The position numbers and the translations under genes are program-made. A DNA stretch of 41,496 bases from CAZSBB01 sp964605235 (GTDB lineage Bacteria > Planctomycetota > Phycisphaerae > Phycisphaerales > Phycisphaeraceae), in the NCBI GenBank assembly GCA_964605235.1, contig CAZSBB010000049.1:1-41496 (forward strand). The letters are read 5' to 3'. This document shows, one piece after another, positions 25,010 through 33,099 of the stretch. Each line of letters begins with the position of its first letter. The first letter of the stretch is position 1. Under the pieces are notes generated by a model. It saw only the letters and a program-made list of their open reading frames with translations, ran no database searches and was not told where the DNA came from.

Positions 25010-27345
25010 GGGAAAGTCTCACCCAGGGGACGGATGTTTTCGATCTTGGCGTCCGCGCCGCCGGCGGGCGCGTAGAACATGACCGGGGCGACGATGCCGC
25101 CGGTGCCCAGTTCGTTGACGGCTTTGTTGATCAGCCGCACGATGACCGTGTTGCTCTGCCCGGCTTTGACGGCTTGCGTGGCGTCGAACTCGAAGGGCTG
25201 GAAGGTGCCGCCGTGGCTGATGCCCACGACCTGGCCATTGACCCACACCTTGACCTTCTCATCGACGCCGCCGAACCACAGGAACAAACGCTTGCCGGCA
25301 AAGCGGGCGGGAATCTCCACGCTCTGGCGGTACCACGCTTCGCCCTTGTAGTAGCGCAGTCCCTGGTTGGACCAGCTGCTGGAACTGGTCAGCAGGGTGC
25401 TCCAGTTGCCGCCGGTGTAGCCGGGGTCATACCAGTGCAGCGTTTCGCCGACTTCCAGGGGATCGATCTGGAACTGCCACTGGTCCGCCAGCGGGGCCGC
25501 CAGTTCATTGCCCTCAGTGGTGCGCTTGTAACCCTGCTCCGTGGGGAGGCGGAAGAACCGCTTGAGATAGCTGGGGGACGAGCGCGGGTTGATCATCGCC
25601 GGCTCGTACGCCATCAGCGTTTTCTGCAATTCATCGACGCGCCCCAGCGCGGCGAAGCTGCCGGCATAGTCGTGCCGATTGCGGGTTTCAAGCATGGTCA
25701 GAAACGCTTCGAGATAGTCTAACGCCTGCCGGGTGATGGTCACGCGGGTGGCGTACGGCTCCGCACTGGCGAGCTTGGCGCCGGCCTCCAGCAGCGGGCG
25801 CAGCCGGTCGCGCAGCGCCTGCGGATAGAAATGCGGCATGTCGAAGGAACAGCCGGTGTGGTGGTCCGCATCGCGCAGCGTTGCATCCAGCGCCAACGTG
25901 TACTGCCCCATCGGGCCGGCGGCGGGGCCGTAGTATTTCTCGAAGTAATCCGCCATCAGGGCGTCGACATCCGCTTCATGGTTCCACATCAGTTTGCTGG
26001 CGATGTAGAGCGAAGGCGTCTCGCTGCCCCAGTGGTTGAGGCACTCGACGCGCCAGCCCTTGATGCCCGCTTCGTGCCAGCGCGGAATCTGCCGGCGGAT
26101 GCGATGCACCATCATGAAGGGGAAGCCGGGGTCGGCGAGATTGAACCAGTAGCCGCGGTCGAACAGCGTGGGCAGCAGGCTGCCCCATTCGCGCACCAGG
26201 TCAATCGCGTAGCTCTTTTCCGGGCAGATCGGATTGTCCGGCCCATGCACCCGGCACAGCGCGATCGGCGCCAGGGCGGGCATGATGCGCGGGCTGGGCT
26301 TCTCCCGCTTGGGCGGACGCATGTACGTGTGATAGACATAAAAGCTGATGCGCAGGTCGGGGTAGTCCTGCTCCAACGCCGCGATGAACCGGTTGAAGAA
26401 CCAGATGTAGCGATCAGTGACCGACACCTCGTTCGAAAAGGCGTCCCAGTCGTCGGCATCCAGCGCGCGGCAGTTGGCGCACTCGCAGAAGCCCGCGCCG
26501 TCATCAGGACCGATGCCGATCCACCGCGGAGCATCAGGTCGTTTCGTCCAGCGTTCGCGGTAGTAAGCGACCGCCATATCCAGCACCGTCGGGTTGGAGA
26601 TGCATAGTTGGCGCGGCTTGCGCTCACCTTTGATGAGCGCGAAGTATTCGGGATGTTCCTCGAACACCTGTTTTTTGACCTTCGGATTGTTGAGCGGCGG
26701 AATGCCGTGGGCCCCGGGAAACACCTCGCCGCCCAGGCGCATGTGGGCGTTCCAGGCTTCCCACTGGCCACGGTCTACGCCCATGCCCGCCTGCAGATGC
26801 CGGCTGTAAAAGCTGGGCGCCTGAATGGTGCGTTGCACGTTGAGCGCGATGGTTTTGGCGCTGGGCACGCACTCGCCGATGGGGCCGGGCAGGAACCAGC
26901 GGACGCCCAGTTGTTCGAGCAATTCGGTCGCGGCAAAACGCAAGGCCCGAGTGGAGTTGCCGCGCAGTTGCACCGCCTGCGGCGTGACCACCAACGCGAA
27001 GGCGGCTTCGTCTTTGCTCACGGCGGCGATGGCGGCATCGAGTTCACCGGCGGCGGCGTTGCCGATGAGAATGGGGATGACCTGCTTCTCCGTCGGCGTG
27101 GCGTTGAGAATGCTGATCTGGGCGCCGCTGATGCGCTGCAGGTAGTCCTGCAGATCGCTGGCGGCGGCGGTGGCTTCCGCATCGGCGTCGGCGGGCAGCA
27201 CAATGGCGGTGCGGCTGACGCCGTCCTGCACCAGCGTGACCGTCTCGGCCGCCTGGCTGGGGGTTACGCCCAGCACGCCCAGGAGCAACATGAGCAACCA
27301 TCCCAGGCTGCGTCGGATCACTTCGCGGTTGACGCCGTCTTGCAT
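25006..27345 (-). CDS. Secreted DUF4838 protein (glycosidase-like), first of a pair
   Basis: A 779-residue exported protein with signal peptide (SLGWLLMLLLGVLGVTPSQA-AE). Residues 40-150 form a GH67N/GH20b-like domain (SDLQDYLQRISGAQI, IPILIGNAAAG); the central DUF4838 region shows HPEYFALIKGER, LCISNPTVLDMAVAYY and GPDDGAGFCECANCRAL. The C-terminal 140 residues are a galactose-binding jelly roll as in GH2 enzymes (LFLWFGGVDEKVKVWVNGQVVG), which its partner lacks. The start at 27345 has GGAGAAG 6-12 nt upstream; the frame is open to 28377 but that extension is antisense to the sialidase-like gene. The pair is divergent from that gene across 168 bp. Confidence 0.87.
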   Translation of the reverse strand: MQDGVNREVIRRSLGWLLMLLLGVLGVTPSQAAETVTLVQDGVSRTAIVLPADADAEATAAASDLQDYLQRISGAQISILNATPTEKQVIPILIGNAAAGELDAAIAAVSKDEAAFALVVTPQAVQLRGNSTRALRFAATELLEQLGVRWFLPGPIGECVPSAKTIALNVQRTIQAPSFYSRHLQAGMGVDRGQWEAWNAHMRLGGEVFPGAHGIPPLNNPKVKKQVFEEHPEYFALIKGERKPRQLCISNPTVLDMAVAYYRERWTKRPDAPRWIGIGPDDGAGFCECANCRALDADDWDAFSNEVSVTDRYIWFFNRFIAALEQDYPDLRISFYVYHTYMRPPKREKPSPRIMPALAPIALCRVHGPDNPICPEKSYAIDLVREWGSLLPTLFDRGYWFNLADPGFPFMMVHRIRRQIPRWHEAGIKGWRVECLNHWGSETPSLYIASKLMWNHEADVDALMADYFEKYYGPAAGPMGQYTLALDATLRDADHHTGCSFDMPHFYPQALRDRLRPLLEAGAKLASAEPYATRVTITRQALDYLEAFLTMLETRNRHDYAGSFAALGRVDELQKTLMAYEPAMINPRSSPSYLKRFFRLPTEQGYKRTTEGNELAAPLADQWQFQIDPLEVGETLHWYDPGYTGGNWSTLLTSSSSWSNQGLRYYKGEAWYRQSVEIPARFAGKRLFLWFGGVDEKVKVWVNGQVVGISHGGTFQPFEFDATQAVKAGQSNTVIVRLINKAVNELGTGGIVAPVMFYAPAGGADAKIENIRPLGETFP

Positions 27346-27432
27346 CAGGTCTTCTCCAGTCGTGTGAAATGAAATCACCACCATCAGCACCGCCAGCAGT
27401 CTAGCCGCGTCCCGCTGCGGCGTACGAAAAAT

Positions 27433-27459
27433 TGCTGTATTTACATATGAAGCACAGCA
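27433..27459. promoter_or_regulatory. Candidate operator TGCTGT-N15-ACAGCA
   Basis: A 6-bp inverted repeat at 27433-27438 and 27454-27459 spans an AT-rich dip in the divergent promoter region between the DUF4838 operon and the sialidase-like gene. Symmetry and location suit a regulator binding site controlling both directions. No second copy was found in the window, so the binding protein is unknown. Confidence 0.35.
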
Positions 27460-27500
27460 GTGGGGCACGTTGGAAAGTGGCTGCCGGCTTCGCGCTGCGT

Positions 27501-27506
27501 TACGCT
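27501..27506 (+). promoter_or_regulatory. -10-like hexamer TACGCT before sialidase-like gene
   Basis: TACGCT ends 7 nt before the ATG at 27514. It is a weaker match to the -10 consensus than the others but sits at the same distance. Confidence 0.38.
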
Positions 27507-27513
27507 GCGCTGC

Positions 27514-28740
27514 ATGCCCACGCTCCTTGACCGTCGCGTGTTCGTGCCTTCTCCCCAACCCGGCATCGCGGTGCTGGCGGCGGCCTACGCCACGGAACCC
27601 ACCGGCACGCACCTGCTGCGCATCGCCACCGAGCAATCGCGCAGCGACACTTGCGAAGTGGCGTTCCTGGCGCGTTCGCACGACGCCGGCCTCACATGGG
27701 AAGCCCCCCAGCGCTGGCCGATGCGCTTCGATCATCCCGCCGGCGTGGGGCGGCTGCATCCGCGCGGGTTGGACATCGACCCGCGCACGCAGCGCTGCAT
27801 CATGGTCTGGACGCAGGGCGTGCTGCCCACGGACAATCCGCTCGAAGGCATGTTCAACTGGACGCTCTGGTATGCCGTCAGCAACGACGCCGGCGCTACG
27901 TTCACCGAGCCGCGCCAGATTATTCACGATGGCCCCGGCTACAACGCGAAGCATCATCTGCCGGGCGTGACCGTGGGCTCCAACTGCTGCATGATGGGCG
28001 ATCTGGGCCAGCGCATCATGCCGTTGCCCGATGGCGATCTGCTGCTGCCGATTCAGGTTTCGCTCGCGGATGAGCACGGCCGATACTGGAACCCCACCGG
28101 CGGCCTGACCTGGACCGCATGCCAGACGCTGCGCGCCCGCTGGCGCGACGACCACACCTTGAGTTGGACCGCCGGGGCGCGGCTCGATGGCGATCCGCAG
28201 CGCACCACGCGCGGGTTGATCGAACCGACGCTGGCGCGTCTGGCGGACGGCTCGCTGCTGATGGTCATGCGCGGCAGCAACACCAAACGCCTGGAACTGC
28301 CCAGCTATCGGTGGTGCAGTCGGTCGATGGATGAAGGCATGACATGGAGCCCCGCCGAGCCGTGGACTGACACGCAAGGCCAGCCATTCTTCTCGCCGTC
28401 AAGCTGTTCGCAATTGATTCCGGTTGCCGACGGTCGGCTGTTCTGGATCGGCAACATCTGTGGGGAGAATGCGCAGGGCAACAGTCCACGCTATCCGCTG
28501 TGTCTGGTGGAAGTGGACCAGCGCCGCGGGCAGGTGATCCGCGAGAGTTGCTTCAACATCGACGATCGTCAGCCGGATGAAAGCCCGCATCTGACCTTGA
28601 GCAACTTCTACTGCCGCCAGGACCCGCGCACCGGCCATCTGCTGCTGTACATGACGCGCCTGTTCGCCCGGGATTTCCGGGTGAACAAGCAGATGGACTG
28701 GACCGCCGACGCGCTGGAATACCGGGTTGCGCTGGACTGA
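27514..28740 (+). CDS. Sialidase-like BNR/Asp-box propeller protein
   Basis: A 408-residue six-bladed propeller candidate. Three Asp boxes of the Ser-x-Asp-x-Gly-x-Thr-Trp type are visible: ARSHDAGLTWEAP, AVSNDAGATFTEP and RSMDEGMTWSPAEPW. Other sialidase-like features are the C-terminal SPHLTLSNFYCRQDPRTG. There is no signal peptide with this start, so the protein would act in the cytoplasm, unlike most exo-sialidases. The frame could start at 27460 but that extension has no signal character either. It is divergent from the secreted DUF4838 pair and may process the glycan pieces they release. Substrate unknown; sialic acid is not assured by the fold. Confidence 0.85.
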   Translation: MPTLLDRRVFVPSPQPGIAVLAAAYATEPTGTHLLRIATEQSRSDTCEVAFLARSHDAGLTWEAPQRWPMRFDHPAGVGRLHPRGLDIDPRTQRCIMVWTQGVLPTDNPLEGMFNWTLWYAVSNDAGATFTEPRQIIHDGPGYNAKHHLPGVTVGSNCCMMGDLGQRIMPLPDGDLLLPIQVSLADEHGRYWNPTGGLTWTACQTLRARWRDDHTLSWTAGARLDGDPQRTTRGLIEPTLARLADGSLLMVMRGSNTKRLELPSYRWCSRSMDEGMTWSPAEPWTDTQGQPFFSPSSCSQLIPVADGRLFWIGNICGENAQGNSPRYPLCLVEVDQRRGQVIRESCFNIDDRQPDESPHLTLSNFYCRQDPRTGHLLLYMTRLFARDFRVNKQMDWTADALEYRVALD

Positions 28741-28756
28741 AGCTGCCGTCAGGGGT

Positions 28757-29572
28757 TCAGTGATTGGCGCAGCCCAACTGGCGTTCCTGAGGGCGATTCT
28801 GCGGGCTGTAGTGGGCGGCCCGGTTGATGCCGGTGGTTCCGGTGGAGCTGCTGTCTTCCAGGGCATAGTCTTCGTAAGCGCCCAAAGCGCCGTGCCCGTC
28901 GAAGAAGAAGATGTTGACGCCCATGTCATGGCGGCCGGAGATGCCGATCTGCCAGGTGCGGTTGGCGGAGCCGCGGTCCCGGATGTAAGTGCCGTACTGC
29001 ATCTGCGTCCGCGGATTGGTGTGATGGTTGCGCATGCCGGTGTCCGCGAGCCAGACTTTCTGGGAAGGCTTGTTAAATTCGTAGTACTTATGCGGCCGAT
29101 CCCCGCCGGCGAGGTTCGCACCGCCGGCGTTGGTTTCATAATGAATCACGAACTCATTGAGCCCGAAGCCCAATTGCAGGCCATTGACGGGGGACGCCTG
29201 GTTGGGACACAACAGCGACTTGTTGCTGCGGTTGAGATAAATGCTGTAGAGGATGTCCAGCCATTGGCCGCCTTGCTCACCGGGGGCGACCTCGGTGCTG
29301 TTGTCGGGAGCGAGCACCGCGCCGCTGACGATATTGAAGCGGGTGGCGAGCAGTTCTTCCTTGCGATCGGTGGTGTAGCCCAGGAGCGCCAGCCCGGTCT
29401 GCCGTTCATTGGACAGGCACTGCATCTGCTGGGCTCGCAGCCGGGCTTTGGCGAGCGCCGGCAACAGGATGGCGATCAGCAGCGAGATGATGGAAATCAC
29501 CACCAGCAATTCGATCAGCGTGAAGCCAGGCAGGCTGTTGAACTTCCTCGGCCGTGAAGATGTCAGCGTCAT
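28757..29572 (-). CDS. Type II secretion-like pseudopilin with H-X9-DG C-terminus
   Basis: A 271-residue prepilin. The N-terminus has a short basic leader and the prepilin peptidase site: cleavage after Gly in LPGFTLIELLVVISIISLLIAI, with Glu at position +5. The C-terminal HDMGVNIFFFDGH is an exact H-X9-DG motif, the mark of a large pseudopilin family expanded in Planctomycetota and Lentisphaerae. AAAGGA about 9 nt before the ATG gives its ribosome binding site. It stands alone, with no secretion ATPase or secretin nearby, and is divergent from a GntR/LacI regulator across 236 bp of AT-rich DNA, which suggests control by that regulator. Confidence 0.93.
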   Translation of the reverse strand: MTLTSSRPRKFNSLPGFTLIELLVVISIISLLIAILLPALAKARLRAQQMQCLSNERQTGLALLGYTTDRKEELLATRFNIVSGAVLAPDNSTEVAPGEQGGQWLDILYSIYLNRSNKSLLCPNQASPVNGLQLGFGLNEFVIHYETNAGGANLAGGDRPHKYYEFNKPSQKVWLADTGMRNHHTNPRTQMQYGTYIRDRGSANRTWQIGISGRHDMGVNIFFFDGHGALGAYEDYALEDSSSTGTTGINRAAHYSPQNRPQERQLGCANH

Positions 29573-29612
29573 GCATGGGTCCTTTCCGCGAAGTTGACCA
29601 GCCTTGAATCAA

Positions 29613-29634
29613 GCCATGTGGACCAACTCATGGC
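29613..29634. promoter_or_regulatory. Candidate operator GCCATG-N10-CATGGC
   Basis: A perfect 6-bp inverted repeat 41 bp upstream of the pseudopilin start, in the shared regulatory region with the GntR/LacI regulator. The dyad spacing fits a dimeric repressor site, but there is only one copy and no experimental anchor. Confidence 0.3.
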
Positions 29635-29768
29635 CAACTTATGCCGCGCTGCGATGAAGTTCAATATGACAAAACTGGATGCCATTTCCGAACGGTTAAA
29701 ATAATACATAAATAATTACTAAATATGATAATACGGTTGATTTCGATATGGAGTATTGGTTTCGTCGA

Positions 29769-29799
29769 TTGGCATAACTTGTCGTAAACATGATATGCT
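29769..29799 (+). promoter_or_regulatory. Promoter of GntR/LacI regulator, TTGGCA and TATGCT
   Basis: TTGGCA at 29769-29774 and TATGCT at 29794-29799 are separated by 19 bp. The -10 ends 9 nt before the GTG start at 29809, again a nearly leaderless arrangement. The preceding 29690-29760 is the most AT-rich stretch of the window. Confidence 0.48.
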
Positions 29800-29808
29800 T
29801 AAGTCCCT

Positions 29809-30903
29809 GTGGCGACTGTCAACGCTCATCCTGTCACCGCCGAGCAGCGCGCCCGGCAGCGCATCCGCGCGTTGCTGGGCAAGCGCTACAAGCCGGGGCA
29901 GCGGTTGCCGCCGATCAAAACCCTGGCGAAGAAGCTGGGCCTGGGACAGACCAACACCCAGCGCGCGGTGCAGCAGTTGATGGCGGAAGGGTTGCTCCTG
30001 GCGCGGCCGTCGCTGGGCACGGTGGTGTGCGACGGCGTGGAGGCGATCGATCCGCTGCCAACCTTCGGCATCGCCGGGCGGAACATCGGCATCGTGTGCG
30101 GCAACCTCGAGCCGCTGCTGAGCCATTTCGCCCAACTGTTCCGGCGCGCCATTGCCCGTGCCGGCGCACGTTGTCAGTTTGAATCCGCCAGTGAAGACTT
30201 TCCCGCCTGCGTGGCGCGGGTCATCGACAGTGATCTGCTGATCCTGATCAATCCGCCGATGGACGAAGCTTTCACGCAGCAATACCGTCCCGCCATGCTG
30301 CTGATCAGCACCGCCGCCGAGTTGGACATTGACCCGGCGCTGACCTGCGATTTCATTTCCGCCAACTCCCGCCACGGCGGCTGGATGGCGGGTCGGCATT
30401 TCCGGGATGTGGGCGTGACCGACTGCTGCTTCATCGGGCGTACCGGCGCCAGTCGGCATGGTTACGACCAGACCAGTGCCGAACGGCTAGCCGGCTGCGA
30501 GGCGGGCTTCGGACGGGCGCTGAGCACCCGTCACCGGATTCACACCGAAAACTACACGCCCATCACCGGCGCCAAGGCGGCGGCGGAGTATGCCCAGCTC
30601 GCGCATCGGCCGGCGGGGGTGTTCTGCGCCAGCGATGATCTGGCGGTGGGCTTCGTCATGGGCGCGCATGCCTTGGGGCTGGAACCGGCGCGCGATTACC
30701 AGTTGATCGGTTTCGACGGCCAGATGCGCGGCCGGGAACTCATCGGCGGCCCGCTGACCACCATCGAAATCCCCATCCACGAAATGGCGGCCCTGGGCAT
30801 GCAGTGGATCAACGAACGTTTCCTGCAGCCCAATCGCCCCAACCTGCGCCTGCAGATGAACTGCAAGCTCTTCCAGGGCGCCACCACCCGACGGCAGTTC
30901 TGA
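29809..30903 (+). CDS. GntR-HTH / LacI-type sensor transcriptional regulator
   Basis: A 364-residue regulator. Residues 10-75 are a GntR winged helix (RIRALLGKRYKPGQRLPPIKTLAKKLGLGQTNTQRAVQQLMAEGLL); residues 85-360 are a periplasmic-binding-protein fold as in LacI/GalR (NIGIVCGNLEP, YAQLAHRPAGVFCASDDLAVGFVMGAHALG, QLIGFDGQMRGRELIGGPLTTIEIPIHEMAALGMQWI). The start codon is GTG. This hybrid class usually binds a sugar and represses or activates neighbouring carbohydrate genes. The divergent pseudopilin is its nearest candidate target; the DUF4838/sialidase cassette lies just beyond. Confidence 0.92.
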   Translation: MATVNAHPVTAEQRARQRIRALLGKRYKPGQRLPPIKTLAKKLGLGQTNTQRAVQQLMAEGLLLARPSLGTVVCDGVEAIDPLPTFGIAGRNIGIVCGNLEPLLSHFAQLFRRAIARAGARCQFESASEDFPACVARVIDSDLLILINPPMDEAFTQQYRPAMLLISTAAELDIDPALTCDFISANSRHGGWMAGRHFRDVGVTDCCFIGRTGASRHGYDQTSAERLAGCEAGFGRALSTRHRIHTENYTPITGAKAAAEYAQLAHRPAGVFCASDDLAVGFVMGAHALGLEPARDYQLIGFDGQMRGRELIGGPLTTIEIPIHEMAALGMQWINERFLQPNRPNLRLQMNCKLFQGATTRRQF

Positions 30904-30936
30904 TCCTTGGCCGGTCCACTGGCGCAGCGGACGACT

Positions 30937-31374
30937 TTACTGCTGGGCAAACGGATCGTGCGTCAGCTCAATGCGCGGCGCCTGCGCGGGATCAAACGGC
31001 AGTTCCTGTCCCCGGGGCAAAGCCGGATCGAAGCGCGACGCCGGCAGGTTCAGGATCGGCGCCACCACGTGCCGCATGTCCGCCAGCAGTTGCGTCACCG
31101 GCACGCCGAGGTACTCCGCAGGCAAGCCGTCGAATTTCGGGAGGCAGCTGGCCCACACGCTGCGGACCCCGCGCGGGTTGCCCCGGCTGATGTGTTCGAG
31201 CGTGACGGCGCATTGAATCAGTCCCTGATAGAACCGCTTGCGCTCTCCGCTGGCGAGCACCCAGATGTCTTCCCAGGCTTCATGGGCGTCAAACCACTGG
31301 CCGGCGTTGAACAGTTCCACGCCCAGGTGGAAGACCGCGCCCTCATCGAGTTCATCATGAGCCTGATCGTGCAT
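30937..31374 (-). CDS. DUF309 family protein
   Basis: A 145-residue cytoplasmic helical protein with the DUF309 signature: FNAGQWFDAHEAWEDIWVLASGERKRFYQGLIQCAVTLEHI, including the conserved His-Glu-x-Trp-Glu and Phe-x-Gln-Gly-Leu-Ile-Gln. The biochemical role of the family is not known. TATCAT lies 8 nt before the ATG. It is convergent with the GntR/LacI regulator (33 bp apart) and appears to be a single-gene unit. Confidence 0.88.
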   Translation of the reverse strand: MHDQAHDELDEGAVFHLGVELFNAGQWFDAHEAWEDIWVLASGERKRFYQGLIQCAVTLEHISRGNPRGVRSVWASCLPKFDGLPAEYLGVPVTQLLADMRHVVAPILNLPASRFDPALPRGQELPFDPAQAPRIELTHDPFAQQ

Positions 31375-31382
31375 AGCGCCGA

Positions 31383-31388
31383 ATGATA
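31383..31388 (-). promoter_or_regulatory. -10-like hexamer TATCAT before DUF309 gene
   Basis: TATCAT ends 8 nt before the ATG at 31374; the same hexamer is used for the FHA gene. No ribosome binding site is present between. Confidence 0.52.
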
Positions 31389-31443
31389 GCTGCCGCGCGA
31401 AGATCAGGCGTCCCGGGCAGCGGTGGGATGTGGGGTCCCGCGC

Positions 31444-31962
31444 TTACTGCTCGTCGGGCTTGGCTTGGCGGTAGAGGTCGAGATAGAACTCGAGCAGATC
31501 TTTCTGGTGGAGGCTGCGGGTGCGGGTGTGCTGGAAGCCGAAGCGGTCGAACAGGTCGAGCACCGCGGTGGGGTCAAAGCGGGTGTCGAGCACCACTTTA
31601 AGGAAGCCGTGGGATTTGCAGTGTTCCAGGGCGATTTCGAGCAATTGCCCACCAATGGGGGTGTGCTGCAGGGATTTGTCGACGCGGAGGCGGCGGATTT
31701 CGGCGGTGTGTTCATGCTCGCGCGCCACGCCGATCATCCCGCGGACCTGTCCATCGACCACCGCCACCCAGAAGTGGTTGGCGGGGTCGTCGAAATACGC
31801 CGCCTGGATGTTGTCGATATCCGCGCCGGTGTCATTGGGCGCAATCTGCCCCTGGAGCAGTCCCTCGGTGTACAACCGTGAGACGGCGGGTTGATCATCC
31901 GGCGCATAGGTGCGAACGGCCACCGGCGGGAGCGCTGGGGATGGGGGCGGCTGAATGGTCAT
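31444..31962 (-). CDS. GNAT-family N-acetyltransferase
   Basis: A 172-residue acetyl-CoA-dependent acyltransferase. Seen: the N-terminal AVRTYAPDDQPAVSRLY, the central beta strands VRGMIGVAREHEHTAEIRRLRVDKS, and the acetyl-CoA loop LQHTPIGGQLLEIALEHCKSHGFLKVVLDT, where the usual Gln/Arg-x-x-Gly-x-Gly/Ala loop is present as HTPIGGQL. The C-terminal RFGFQHTRTR is also typical. Substrate (small amine, amino acid or protein) cannot be deduced. No promoter hexamer was seen at its start; CAGGG is a weak ribosome binding site. Confidence 0.88.
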   Translation of the reverse strand: MTIQPPPSPALPPVAVRTYAPDDQPAVSRLYTEGLLQGQIAPNDTGADIDNIQAAYFDDPANHFWVAVVDGQVRGMIGVAREHEHTAEIRRLRVDKSLQHTPIGGQLLEIALEHCKSHGFLKVVLDTRFDPTAVLDLFDRFGFQHTRTRSLHQKDLLEFYLDLYRQAKPDEQ

Positions 31963-32037
31963 TGCCCTGCTGACTTTCTGCGGTACAAATGGTCGAGCAT
32001 CTTGGCCGGCGTCGGCCGTAATGGTTAGTCCCTTAGC

Positions 32038-32556
32038 TTAGCAGGTGGATGGAATTGGCAAAAATCGCACCTGATCGGCAGCGGTATCGAGCAGGGCGAC
32101 GGTGTATTGGCTGGCGCGCATGAGCGCGCCGGGATTGATCCAATGGCCCTGTTCCAGCTGTTCATCGCGCTGCAGGTGGGTGTGGCCGTGACAGAGCCAG
32201 CGTGCCCCTTGCGCGGCGGCCCGGGTCAGCAGGTGGGGCTGATCGCCATGGCTGTAGACCAGCGTGCCTTCGGGCAACTCGACGGCGCCCAGGGGGTGAC
32301 CTACCGTCAGGTCCAGTCGACGGGCATGGAACGCCAATTCGCGGTAATTCCAGTCGGTGTTGCCGAAGGTCACCTGGACGGGCAGGGGGGTGGTCTGGTC
32401 AGCTCGGTTCACCAGCAGGGCGTCGAGCACTTCGGTGGCTCCGACGTCGCCCAGATGGATGAGCATTTCCGCGCCGGCGTCGGCGAGCACCTGTGCCGCG
32501 CGGGCGGTGCGGGGGGCGTGACCGTGAGAATCGCTGAGCAGCCCGATGCGGGTCAT
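32038..32556 (-). CDS. YfcE/MJ0936-type metallophosphoesterase
   Basis: A 172-residue calcineurin-like phosphodiesterase of the small YfcE class. All metal-binding blocks are intact: LLSDSHG (Asp and His), IHLGDVG (Asp), FGNTDWN (Asn), YSHGD (His) and LCHGHTH (the two C-terminal His). Such proteins hydrolyse phosphodiesters in vitro; the natural substrate is often unknown. The ATG overlaps the stop of the DciA-like gene by four bases, so it is translated with it. The pairing of a replication factor and a phosphodiesterase is unexplained. Confidence 0.93.
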   Translation of the reverse strand: MTRIGLLSDSHGHAPRTARAAQVLADAGAEMLIHLGDVGATEVLDALLVNRADQTTPLPVQVTFGNTDWNYRELAFHARRLDLTVGHPLGAVELPEGTLVYSHGDQPHLLTRAAAQGARWLCHGHTHLQRDEQLEQGHWINPGALMRASQYTVALLDTAADQVRFLPIPSTC

Positions 32557-33008
32557 GACTCGTCCTGTGCTGGCGGTGAGGCGGCAGTCGGGGGGAGGGC
32601 GTTGGCTGCACTGGAAGCGTCAGCCGCGCTGGCGGGCACGAGCACGAGTTTGACGCTGCGCAGACTGCCCGCCTGATACGCGCTGATGAGCTGCCGCAGC
32701 AGCCCCTGCCGCAGCAGCCGATCCAGTTCATACAGCCGGGCGCTGCTGTCCACGCCGACGCGCAGCACGCCGCGATTGAACGCCTGCAGACTGGTGTGCG
32801 GCAGGAGGTCGGCGGGCACCAGCTGCGGCCAGAGTTCGCCTAGCCCGCGCAACTGGCGGTAGGGTTTGGCGATCTGCTGTTCAAAGAGCTGCGTAATGAA
32901 CCGGGGCGAAACATCGCGCGGCGGACGCACCCGCCATTGCCGCAGCCGTTGCAGGCGTAATTCGTGCGGCCCCTCGGGCGCGGAGCGAGCTTTTGCGGAT
33001 TCAGACAT
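32553..33008 (-). CDS. DUF721/DciA-like protein
   Basis: A 151-residue protein with the DUF721 (DciA) core: a helical N-terminal part, then LWPQLVPADLLPHTSLQAFNRGVLRVGVDSSARLYELDRLLRQGLLRQLI, matching the conserved Trp, the His-Thr, Gly-x-Leu-x-Val and Ser-Ser-x-x-x-x-Glu-Leu pattern. DciA is the ancestral loader of the replicative helicase DnaB in bacteria lacking DnaC/DnaI. The C-terminal 40 residues are Ala/Ser-rich and disordered. The start at 33008 is chosen because the extension to 33071 is not helical and lies across the promoter region shared with aroK. Confidence 0.78.
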   Translation of the reverse strand: MSESAKARSAPEGPHELRLQRLRQWRVRPPRDVSPRFITQLFEQQIAKPYRQLRGLGELWPQLVPADLLPHTSLQAFNRGVLRVGVDSSARLYELDRLLRQGLLRQLISAYQAGSLRSVKLVLVPASAADASSAANALPPTAASPPAQDES

Positions 33009-33099
33009 GACGCCAGCCAAACCATGAACCGGGTGTGCAGGTCGTCCCCGCAGGTTAACATGAATGCGCACGAATGAGTAGGGCGATGGAGGCGTCCGG

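Noticed and set aside
27346..28377. N-terminal extension of the first DUF4838 protein to 1123 residues
   Set aside because: The extension is antisense to the sialidase-like gene and would bury the signal peptide; a ribosome binding site precedes the ATG at 27345.
27514..28740. Confident naming as a true sialidase (nanH)
   Set aside because: Asp boxes define the propeller fold, but the catalytic arginine triad could not be placed and no sialic-acid genes are nearby.
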